From positions 1-12,222 of the forward strand of contig CAMPJQ010000026.1 in NCBI GenBank assembly GCA_946886925.1: 12,222 nucleotides of DNA, in the 5' to 3' direction. Shown in pieces: positions 1 through 6,372 of the stretch. The notes beneath the pieces were generated by a model, which made no database searches, was not told where the DNA came from, and was given only the letters and a program-made list of their open reading frames with translations. The translations under genes were made by a program, and so were the position numbers. This stretch comes from an uncultured Terrimonas sp. Lineage in GTDB: Bacteria > Bacteroidota > Bacteroidia > Chitinophagales > Chitinophagaceae. The stretch's first letter is position 1. Every line of letters begins with the position of its first letter.

Positions 1-575
1 GCAATACCGATGGCGGTGCAATCCAGTACCAGCAAGCCCTTCTCGGCCACCGCCATCTGCATTTGTGTAGGCTCGCCTACCAACGCAAAGGCCCACTGCC
101 TTTCGGGCGGATTGAATGAAGGACTATTCAGCAGATATTCAATACCATTTTTTCCGGAAATTTCTTCTTCTGCGCTGGCTGCATATACGAGATTGTATTT
201 CAGATCCGCACGATCATAAAAAAATAAAAAAGATGCCAGCAGCGCAACCAGCGGGCCGCCCGCATCATTGCTTCCCAGTCCATACAACCTCCCGTCTTTT
301 TCTACGGGGCTAAATGGGTCGAGCGTATATGCTTTATTGGGTTTTACCGTATCGTGATGCGAGTTGAGCAGGATAGTGGGTTTGCTTTCATCAAAATATT
401 TATTTGCGGCGTATATGTTATTGCCAATCCGGAAATTCGGTATTCCTTTTTGAGCAAAAAACAAACCGATTCGTTCGGCCGTATGATCTTCTTCCTTACT
501 GAATGAAGGTATGGCGATCAGTTCTTTTAATAAATGAATTGCTTCGGCGGTTAATATGGAAATGGTATTACTCAT
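1..575 (-). CDS. argE: ArgE-like M20 metallopeptidase, N-acyl-citrulline/ornithine deacylase (5' part, runs off the left edge)
   Basis: The minus-strand frame is open from an ATG at 575-573 to the window edge, giving 191 codons; the C-terminal part is missing. The M20 zinc-peptidase signatures are in order: NSHHDTV at residues 71-77 (metal ligand His73 and Asp75), GSNDAGG at 101-107 (bridging Asp104), AEEE at 135-138 (catalytic and metal-binding Glu), and GEPT at 167-170. This is the catalytic half of the ArgE/DapE/ACY1 family. The start overlaps the end of argB by 8 bases (ATGAGTAA), which suggests translational coupling. Next to an N-acylornithine transcarbamylase, the likely substrate is N-succinyl- or N-acetyl-citrulline, released as citrulline for ArgG, rather than acetylornithine as in E. 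coli. The substrate is inferred from context; family membership is secure. The protein is expected to be cytosolic. Confidence 0.93.
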   Translation of the reverse strand, partial: MSNTISILTAEAIHLLKELIAIPSFSKEEDHTAERIGLFFAQKGIPNFRIGNNIYAANKYFDESKPTILLNSHHDTVKPNKAYTLDPFSPVEKDGRLYGLGSNDAGGPLVALLASFLFFYDRADLKYNLVYAASAEEEISGKNGIEYLLNSPSFNPPERQWAFALVGEPTQMQMAVAEKGLLVLDCTAIGI

Positions 576-1458
576 TGGTGATGGTTGTGCCGGCACTGCC
601 ATTAAGCAACATATCCAGCGCTTCCGCTTTTCCGATAATCACTTTCTTTACGCCGCTGTTCAGTGCTGCAAAGGCATTGTCTAATTTGGGTATCATACCG
701 GCAAATATTTTTTGTTGTGATTTTAATTGCTGGTAATAAGAGGGGCTGATTTCTTTAATAACGCTTGTGTCGTCTTCAGTATCCAACAGCACGCCGCTTT
801 TCTCAAACGAATAGATAAGCGTTACATTATAGAAAGCGGAGAGTGATTTGGCCGTTTCCTGTGCAATGGTATCGGCATTGGTATTGAGCAATTGCCCTTT
901 TTTATTGTGTGTAATGGGCGCAAGCACTACCGCAAAATTTTGTTCCAGTAATGTTTTCAGAAATGCTGTATTTACTTCATCCACATCTCCTGCAAAACCA
1001 TAGTCTGTATCCCCGGATGCTATTCTTTTGTGAGCAAGTATAGCATTGCCATCTGCACCGCTCAGTCCTACCGCGTTGCAGCCATGGGCCTGCAACTGCG
1101 ACACAATGTTTTTATTGATGTAACCGGCATATACCATAGTAACGATCTTCAATGTTTCCGCGTCGGTAATTCTTCGTCCTTCAACCAGTTGCTGCCTGAT
1201 GCCCGCTTTTTCTGCCAGCCTGGTGGCTAATTTTCCGCCGCCATGAACCAGTATAAGTGCAGTTCCTGGTGGAAGTGAAGCAAATGACTGGAGGAAAGCA
1301 GAAAGCTTTTCTTCATCATCAATGATGTTTCCCCCGATCTTTATTACAAAAAGAGATGGTTTGCCCCCACCCCCCGACTGTGCCGGTACGGACGGGCTTA
1401 AAGGGGAGTTTGTAAGCTTATTTATGGTTTGCGATATTGCTGCTAATGTAAATGTCAA
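568..1458 (-). CDS. argB: N-acylglutamate kinase (ArgB) with an unusual N-terminal extension
   Basis: This amino-acid kinase phosphorylates N-acetyl- or N-succinyl-glutamate, the second step of the pathway. The visible core is VIKIGGNIIDD at residues 38-48 (phosphate-binding Lys40), LVHGGGK at 70-76, VEGRRITDAET at 92-102, NTNADTIA at 192-199, and GMIPKLDNA at 254-262, with Lys258 at the position of the transition-state lysine. The core is complete and of normal length. The first ~33 residues are not typical: they are low-complexity (Ser/Pro, then Gly) and encoded by DNA rich in C and G runs. There is no ATG in any frame between the argF' stop and the KIGG motif. The only ordinary alternative start in frame is TTG at 1458-1456; the frame is open back to a TAA at 1482-1480. 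The true start is therefore uncertain. The 3' end overlaps the argE start. Confidence 0.9.
   Translation of the reverse strand: MTFTLAAISQTINKLTNSPLSPSVPAQSGGGGKPSLFVIKIGGNIIDDEEKLSAFLQSFASLPPGTALILVHGGGKLATRLAEKAGIRQQLVEGRRITDAETLKIVTMVYAGYINKNIVSQLQAHGCNAVGLSGADGNAILAHKRIASGDTDYGFAGDVDEVNTAFLKTLLEQNFAVVLAPITHNKKGQLLNTNADTIAQETAKSLSAFYNVTLIYSFEKSGVLLDTEDDTSVIKEISPSYYQQLKSQQKIFAGMIPKLDNAFAALNSGVKKVIIGKAEALDMLLNGSAGTTITNE
1364..1406 (-). repeat. G/C-run low-complexity segment within the argB 5' end
   Basis: On the minus strand this stretch starts with CCCCTTTA (1406-1399) and ends with G6-T-G5 (1375-1364). It encodes the Ser/Pro/Gly-rich part of the ArgB extension, just before the conserved kinase core. 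It resembles the C4-TTTA-G4 motif at 1518-1529 more than it resembles coding DNA. It may be an intergenic repeat that invaded the argB start region. Whether it belongs to a defined repeat family cannot be judged from one window. Confidence 0.4.
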
Positions 1459-1517
1459 ATTTTTAATTATTTCTTCGTTTTATTGTTGTTATGCAAACTA
1501 TTTTACTCCTGCCAGCA

Positions 1518-1529
1518 CCCCTTTAGGGG
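1518..1529. repeat. CCCCTTTAGGGG inverted repeat at the argF' stop codon
   Basis: Four-base arms CCCC and GGGG flank TTTA. On the minus strand the argF' stop TAA (1525-1523) lies in the loop. The element is too small, and lacks a T tract, to be called a terminator. It shares its left half with the low-complexity segment inside argB. Confidence 0.4.
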
Positions 1530-2542
1530 ATGGGCGTTAAAATTTCCGACAAAACCGCCTGTGCTGCCCAAACCCGGTTGGAAGCCTGCTGGGTAACAAT
1601 ACTGCTGGAGCCATCTAATATTTCGTCACTCAGTTCTACGTTGCGCCTTACCGGAAGGCAGTGCATTACTTTTGCGCTATTGGTTAAACTTAGCTTTTCA
1701 TTGGTCAGCATCCATTCGGGGTCGTTGCAATATATTTTCCCATAGTCATTATAGGTGCTCCAGTTTTTTACGTACACAAAATCGGCATTTTTCAGCGCCT
1801 CTTCCTGGTTATGGGTGATGGTTGCACCTTTTGTAAATTTTTCATCCAACTCGTAATCTTCAGGATGAGTAATCGTAAAATCAGCTTCTCCCCATGCATT
1901 AACCCATTGCGAAAAACTGTTGGCTACACACTGAGGCAATGCCTTTACATGCGGGGCCCAGGTGAGTACGATTTAGGGGTTATGGTTTATGGTTTTTGAT
2001 TTATGATTTTGCAATGTCTCGGTAATGGTTATAATGTCTGTTAAACTTTGTAAAGGATGTAATGTGGCGCTTTCAAGACTTATTACCGGAATGCCGGCAT
2101 ATTTAATAAATTGATTGATGTATAACTCGCTGTAATCGTCTTCCCTGTTCTTTAAAGAAGGGAATGTGCGGATACAAAGAATGTCAAAATATTTACCCAT
2201 AATGGGGGCCGCATCTTTTACATGTTCCACTTTGTTGCCGCTCATAATAGCTTCATCTTCAAATTCCAAAGCCCAGCCTTCACTGCCTACATTAAATACG
2301 ATGGCTTCCATGCCTAAATTCTGCGCAGCAATTTGCGTGCTTAAACGGGTTCGCATACTGGGATTCAGGAATAACAGGCCTATGCGTTTATTGAGCCCCT
2401 TTGTTTTGTGCATGAACGGATCTGCCTTGTATGTTAAAGCCAGCTTTGCCAAAGCATCAATATCCCGTACATCATTTGCAGAAACAAACCGGGCAATACC
2501 GGATGATGGAATTTGGAGCAGTCCTTTCGATTCGAAACCCAT
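1523..2542 (-). pseudogene. argF': N-succinyl/N-acetyl-ornithine carbamoyltransferase (ArgF'), interrupted by an in-frame TAA
   Basis: This transcarbamylase moves the carbamoyl group from carbamoyl phosphate to N-acylornithine. The N-terminal domain has SMRTRLSTQ at residues 62-70 (carbamoyl-phosphate site) and HPLQSLTD at 162-169. The C-terminal domain has TWAPH (from 1960), NSFSQWVNAW, HPEDYELD and HCLPVRR. Both halves are in the same frame. They are split only by a TAA at 1975-1973, so this is a nonsense codon and not a frameshift. The context CCC-TAA-ATC-GTA suggests that a conserved Lys codon (Pro-Lys-Ile/Val-Val in relatives, from memory) became TAA. Just before it lies a five-unit heptamer array (1973-2007) that adds about seven residues to the interdomain linker. 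After the stop the first usable start is TTG at 1939, beyond the TWAPH strand, so the second half is unlikely to work alone. The N-terminus is also ~16 residues longer than I expect. Alternatives are a sequencing or assembly error, or readthrough. Confidence 0.85.
1973..2007. repeat. Degenerate heptamer tandem array inside argF' (5 units)
   Basis: Two identical TTATGGT units (1980-1993) are flanked by copies with one or two mismatches, for example TTATGAT at 2001-2007 and TTAGGGG at 1973-1979. The last unit carries the premature argF' stop on the minus strand. The array sits at the linker between the two transcarbamylase domains and does not resemble the family's sequence there. Similar heptamer arrays lie between the other arg genes. 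Confidence 0.75.
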
Positions 2543-2612
2543 TTCTTAATGATTATAAAAGCGTAAAATATTTTACCAACCTATTCTTCTTCTGTGCCCG
2601 AAACACGTATGG

Positions 2613-3764
2613 TTATGCTTCCTGAACAGCCACGGCAGCAATCTCTTCTTTGATGGCCTCAATAAAATCTTCAGCGTCTCTTTTTTTCAAAGCCAGAGAA
2701 GGCAATAAGCGAATGACATTGGGCTTAGCTTCTCCTGTAAATATTTTCTGGTTCAGCAGCAGATTCTTTTTTAGATCTTTCAATGCCTCGGGCACATCAA
2801 ACCCGATCATCAAACCCCTGCCACGAACGTTTTTCAGGTCAGGAATATTTTTTAACTCTTCTTTCAGATATTTACCTACCATTACCGCATTTCCTAATAA
2901 TTTTTCCGCTTCCAGCACTTCTAATACTGCCAGTGCTGCGACACAGGCTAAATGGTTGCCGCCAAATGTGGTACCCAACTGAAAATGTTTGGGCTTAATA
3001 TGCGGTGCAATAATGATACCTGCTACCGGAAATCCATTGCCCATGCCTTTGGCCATAGAATAGATGTCGGCTTTTACACCCGCAAAATCATGACTAAAAA
3101 ACTTCCCTGTTCTGCCATATCCACATTGCACACTATCGGCAATGTATACTGCACTATATTCATCACATAAACTGCGGATCTTTTTCAAAAAACTGTCCTC
3201 CGCCACATTAATGCCGCCAACGCCCTGTATGCCTTCTATGATAACCGAAGAAATTTCTTTTCCATTTTTTGCAAAGCAATCTTCTAAAGCCTGCTCATCG
3301 TTGAACGGAAGGAAGATCACATTCCCGGTTTCATTTACGGGGGCGATATAATTTTTATTATCCGTAACGGATACTGCTAATGATGTACGTCCGTGAAAAG
3401 ATTTACTAAAAGCTACCACTTTCTTCCTGCCGTTATGAAAGGAGGCCAGCTTTAAAGCATTTTCATTGGCCTCGGCGCCGCTGTTGCACAAAAATAACTG
3501 GTAGTCTTCCTTGCCGGATAGCCGCCCAAGTTTGGTCGCAAACTCCTGTTGTAAAGGAATTTTAATGGAATTGGAATAGAAGGCTATTTTTTTTAATTGT
3601 TCTTCTATACGCTGAACCCAATGGGGGTGTGTATGCCCTATTGAAATTACCGCATGCCCGCCATACAGGTCAAGATATTGTTCTCCTTTATCATCCCACA
3701 CATAAGAACCTTTGGCTTTTACAATATTGATATTGTTAATGGGATAGACGTCGAATAAGTTCAT
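2613..3764 (-). CDS. argD: N-acylornithine aminotransferase (ArgD), PLP-dependent class III
   Basis: The enzyme moves an amino group from glutamate to N-acylglutamate semialdehyde, giving N-acylornithine. The 383 residues match the usual ArgD length and no domain is missing. Visible motifs are YLDLYGGHAV at residues 30-39, CNSGAEANENALKLA at 93-107 (PLP phosphate binding), FHGRT at 123-127 (Arg126, substrate carboxylate), IADSVQCGYGRTG at 208-220 (Asp210 to the pyridine nitrogen, Gln213), MAKGMGNGFPVAG at 237-249 (Schiff-base Lys239), and TTFGGN at 265-270. The common DEVQ motif reads DSVQ here; Asp and Gln are kept, so activity is expected. The ATG at 3764 begins just before the usual N-terminal residues. 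The gene is separated from argC by 308 bases with a possible promoter of its own, and from argF' by 70 bases. The acyl group (succinyl or acetyl) cannot be read from this protein by eye. Confidence 0.95.
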   Translation of the reverse strand: MNLFDVYPINNINIVKAKGSYVWDDKGEQYLDLYGGHAVISIGHTHPHWVQRIEEQLKKIAFYSNSIKIPLQQEFATKLGRLSGKEDYQLFLCNSGAEANENALKLASFHNGRKKVVAFSKSFHGRTSLAVSVTDNKNYIAPVNETGNVIFLPFNDEQALEDCFAKNGKEISSVIIEGIQGVGGINVAEDSFLKKIRSLCDEYSAVYIADSVQCGYGRTGKFFSHDFAGVKADIYSMAKGMGNGFPVAGIIIAPHIKPKHFQLGTTFGGNHLACVAALAVLEVLEAEKLLGNAVMVGKYLKEELKNIPDLKNVRGRGLMIGFDVPEALKDLKKNLLLNQKIFTGEAKPNVIRLLPSLALKKRDAEDFIEAIKEEIAAVAVQEA

Positions 3765-3789
3765 GTATGTTAAAGTTATTTAGTTAGTA

Positions 3790-3817
3790 TTTAAGATATA
3801 AGATGTAGGGTATAAGG
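3790..3817. repeat. Heptamer array upstream of argD (4 units, TATAAGR-like)
   Basis: Four 7-base units in register on the plus strand include TATAAGA (3797-3803) and TATAAGG (3811-3817). The array begins 26 bases upstream of the argD start. The unit TATAAGG also occurs, in the opposite orientation, across the argG stop. Confidence 0.6.
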
Positions 3818-3993
3818 TAGCGTGTTCATCGTCGTAAGAATTTTCTAAAGGCGATCAACATTGCTCTCTTATATTTTTCTTCTTTCGGAAATTTCACTGC
3901 AGTATCTTTTTGTATACAAATACAACTTTGGTCTTTGCTCTAAACTTCAGGGTTTGTAATCACGCATGGTTGGTGTTTTAAATATCAGTTGGC

Positions 3994-4025
3994 CAAATAT
4001 ATCTGTTACTGGTTGCAGGTGTCAA
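3994..4025 (-). promoter_or_regulatory. Candidate Bacteroidota-type promoter upstream of argD
   Basis: On the minus strand, TTG (4025-4023, within TTGACA) is followed after 21 bases by TATATTTG (4001-3994), a full match to the TAnnTTTG -7 element. The spacing fits the TTG-N17-23-TAnnTTTG pattern known from Flavobacterium and Bacteroides. Transcription would start near 3988. It would drive argD and the genes after it separately from the GNAT-like gene, argG and argC. Confidence 0.45.
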
Positions 4026-4026
4026 G

Positions 4027-4076
4027 TTGCCTTTCCAACCTTGTGTTTTTACACCTTTTACTCTGTACCTTTTCAA
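4027..4076. repeat. Degenerate heptamer array at the argC 3' end
   Basis: Seven-base units on the plus strand, such as TTACACC (4049-4055) and CTGTACC (4063-4069), are in register from 4049 to 4076. Looser copies occur at 4027-4047, with a one-base slip at 4048. The argC stop codon (4075-4073) lies inside the last unit. TTACACC also occurs at 5116-5122 in the argG-argC gap. Confidence 0.5.
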
Positions 4077-5068
4077 AATCCCGCACTCTTCAGTCTCAAC
4101 CCTGCTGTTTCATTAATCCCAAACATCAGGTTCATATTTTGAACAGCCTGTCCGCAGGCGCCCTTTAATAAATTATCGGTAATGGAATGTACCACCAGTT
4201 TAGTACCTACTTTCTCCAACTGAATAATGCATTTATTGGTATTGACCACCTGTTTTAAAAAAATAGGCAAATCACTTACTATAGTAAACAGCTGATCTTT
4301 ATAAAAAGCTTTATACAACCGGAGCAATTCTTCATACGGTCGCTCACAATGTATAGTGGAACTTATAAAAATGCCACGGGTAAAATCGCCACGCCACGGC
4401 ACAAAATTGAGTTGTTGCTCACGACCGCTGGAAGGTGATACCTGCACAAGCGACTGTGCAATTTCTCCGAGATGCTGGTGGGTTAAGGTTTTGTAAGCTT
4501 GTATATTGTTTGCGCGCCAGCTAAAATGAGCGGTGGATGAAAGGCTTTGCCCGGCACCGGTGCTGCCGGTGATGCCCGTGGTATACACCTCCTCTAACAA
4601 TCCTGCTTTTGCTAAGGGAAGCAACCCCAACTGTATAGCGGTGGCAAAGCACCCGGGGTTGGCAATATCGTGCGCCGATTGTATCGCCTCCCTGTTTATT
4701 TCAGGCAGGCCGTATACAAAACTGCGTTTGCCAATAGTGGACTGAGCGTTGAGCCTGAAATCATTTGCAAGGTCAATAATTTTGGTATGCTCCCCCACTG
4801 TATTTTCTGAAAGAAATTTTCTTGACTCACCATGGCCCAGGCATAAAAACAAAACATCGAGATAGCCATTTTGTACAGGGGCCAAGTCACTGGTAAATAT
4901 TAAATCCGTATCTCCCAGCAGGTCCTGGTGAACCGAATAAAGTGGTTTGCCCGCATTGCTGCGGCTGTGAATAAAAGAAAAATCAACACCGGGATGGTTC
5001 AGTAATAACCTGATCAGTTCCCCGCCGGTATATCCCGCGCCCCCTATTATCCCTGCTTTTATTTTCAT
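4073..5068 (-). CDS. argC: N-acyl-gamma-glutamyl-phosphate reductase (ArgC)
   Basis: This NADPH-dependent reductase converts N-acylglutamyl phosphate to the semialdehyde. It has 331 residues, a normal length. The N-terminal Rossmann motif GIIGGAGYTGGELIRLL is at residues 6-22. GLPEINRE is at 120-127. ANPGCFATA is at 137-145 with catalytic Cys140. A THQHLGEIAQ motif (the family's H-x-H-x-x-E-I pattern) supplies the second catalytic His, and RGIFISS follows in the catalytic domain. The ATG at 5068 directly precedes the usual MKIKAGIIG start. Upstream argG is 61 bases away, and that gap is entirely heptamer repeat. The gene looks intact. Confidence 0.96.
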   Translation of the reverse strand: MKIKAGIIGGAGYTGGELIRLLLNHPGVDFSFIHSRSNAGKPLYSVHQDLLGDTDLIFTSDLAPVQNGYLDVLFLCLGHGESRKFLSENTVGEHTKIIDLANDFRLNAQSTIGKRSFVYGLPEINREAIQSAHDIANPGCFATAIQLGLLPLAKAGLLEEVYTTGITGSTGAGQSLSSTAHFSWRANNIQAYKTLTHQHLGEIAQSLVQVSPSSGREQQLNFVPWRGDFTRGIFISSTIHCERPYEELLRLYKAFYKDQLFTIVSDLPIFLKQVVNTNKCIIQLEKVGTKLVVHSITDNLLKGACGQAVQNMNLMFGINETAGLRLKSAGF

Positions 5069-5136
5069 CGTGTATCGTGGTATGTGGTTTAGGGCATAAA
5101 CGATAAGGTATTGCCTTACACCTTTTGCCTTATACC
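5067..5136. repeat. Heptamer array filling the argG-argC gap (10 units in register)
   Basis: Seventy bases divide into ten 7-base units. On the plus strand, five of the first six units (to 5108) end in GG, as in TATGTGG at 5081-5087. The last four end in CC, as in TTACACC at 5116-5122 and TTATACC at 5130-5136. The argG stop TAA (5132-5130) lies in the last unit, and the first two bases of the argC ATG lie in the first unit. A short TAAGG/CCTTA inverted repeat is present at 5104-5118. The units are degenerate, so this is a pattern of period rather than of identical copies. Confidence 0.65.
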
Positions 5137-6320
5137 TGTTTATTTACTAAATGGTGTATAGAAACCTGGTTGCCAAAAATCTTGCTGAATCCTCTTACGT
5201 CTTCGCCGGTGAAGCCAGTATTCATTTCGCCATACTTTCCAAACCTGCTGTTCATTAAATCATAAGGCGATTCAATACCAATGATCTGGAAACGGTAAGG
5301 CAACAACTGAACAAATACTTCACCGGTAACATTTTGCTGCGAATTTTCTAAAAAAGCTTCAATATTTCGCATTACAGGGTCCAGTATCTGTCCTTCGTGC
5401 AGCCAGTTGCCGTAAAACTGCGCCAACTGGTCTTTCCAGTTAAGCTGCCATTTGGTAAGCACATGCTTTTCCAGCGCATGATGGGCTTTTAATATAATCA
5501 TGGGCGCCGCTGCTTCAAATCCTACACGTCCTTTTATGCCAATAATGGTATCACCCACATGAATATCGCGCCCTATGCCATAAGGGCCGGCAATGGTTTG
5601 CAGATATTGAATTGCTCCTGTGGGATGACCAAAAGACTGGTTATCCACGCCGGTCAGCTCACCTTTTGTAAAACTTAGCTTTACCTCCCTTGCCTCCGAT
5701 GAGGTAACCTGTGTAGGCCATGCTTCTTCGGGCAATATGCCTTTGGATGATAAGGTTTCTTTACCGCCTACACTTGTGCCCCACAGCCCTTTATTGATGG
5801 AGTATACGGCTTTTTCAAAATTCATCTGTACTCCTTTGTCCTTAAGGTAAGCTATTTCTGCTTCACGGCTAAGTTTCAGATCCCGGATAGGAGTAATGAT
5901 CTCCACACCGGGAATCATAATATGGAAGATCATGTCAAACCGTACCTGGTCGTTGCCCGCTCCTGTGCTGCCATGCGCTACTGCATCGGCATGCAGCTTT
6001 TTTGCATGCTCCGCAATGTGCAGCGCCTGGCTCAGCCTTTCGGCGCTTACGCTTAAAGGATAGGTGTTGTTTTTTAATACATTTCCGTATACCAGGTATT
6101 TGATGATGCTATCATAATACGACAATACCGCATCAACGGTAGTATGTGTTTTTACCCCAAGAGTATAAGCATGCGCTTCAATCTTTTTCAGCTCATCTTC
6201 AGTAAACCCGCCCGTATTTACAATAACAGAATGTACTTCATAGCCTTTGTCTTCACTCAAATACTTTACACAATAGGAGGTATCTAATCCGCCGCTAAAA
6301 CCCAAAACAATTTTTTTCAT
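5130..6320 (-). CDS. argG: Argininosuccinate synthase (ArgG)
   Basis: ArgG joins citrulline and aspartate, with ATP going to AMP and PPi, to form argininosuccinate. It has 396 residues, close to the family length of about 400. The N-type ATP pyrophosphatase loop FSGGLDTSYC is at residues 8-17. The conserved nucleotide/citrulline segment GSTGAGNDQVRFD is at 117-129, with Ala where the most common form has Lys; I recall the Ala form from Bacteroidota. TPIRDLKLSREAEIAYL follows, then SINKGLWGTSVGGKE. The start MKKIVLGFSGG is the natural one. Unlike textbook operons the gene precedes argC and argD and follows a GNAT gene, the same order I recall for Bacteroides thetaiotaomicron. The gene looks intact. 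Confidence 0.96.
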   Translation of the reverse strand: MKKIVLGFSGGLDTSYCVKYLSEDKGYEVHSVIVNTGGFTEDELKKIEAHAYTLGVKTHTTVDAVLSYYDSIIKYLVYGNVLKNNTYPLSVSAERLSQALHIAEHAKKLHADAVAHGSTGAGNDQVRFDMIFHIMIPGVEIITPIRDLKLSREAEIAYLKDKGVQMNFEKAVYSINKGLWGTSVGGKETLSSKGILPEEAWPTQVTSSEAREVKLSFTKGELTGVDNQSFGHPTGAIQYLQTIAGPYGIGRDIHVGDTIIGIKGRVGFEAAAPMIILKAHHALEKHVLTKWQLNWKDQLAQFYGNWLHEGQILDPVMRNIEAFLENSQQNVTGEVFVQLLPYRFQIIGIESPYDLMNSRFGKYGEMNTGFTGEDVRGFSKIFGNQVSIHHLVNKQV

Positions 6321-6372
6321 TAGCTTTTACTTTTTAACTGGTACCCTAAAGCATATATTCAGAACCGCAAAG

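Larger units (their letters stand above)
3765..4072. other. argC-argD intergenic region (308 bases), no gene seen
   Basis: No convincing coding frame is present on either strand. The right end (4027-4076) and left end (3790-3817) carry degenerate heptamer repeats. Between them lies a minus-strand promoter candidate (3994-4025), which would give argD an untranslated leader of about 220 bases. I found no recognisable riboswitch or terminator. Confidence 0.6.

Noticed and set aside
1523..2542. argF' as a frameshifted gene or as two separate genes
   Set aside because: Both halves are in the same frame, so there is no frameshift. The second half has only a TTG start that skips the TWAPH strand, so two independent genes are unlikely.
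2166..2549. 127-codon plus-strand open frame
   Set aside because: It is antisense to the conserved N-terminal domain of argF' and shows no family features.
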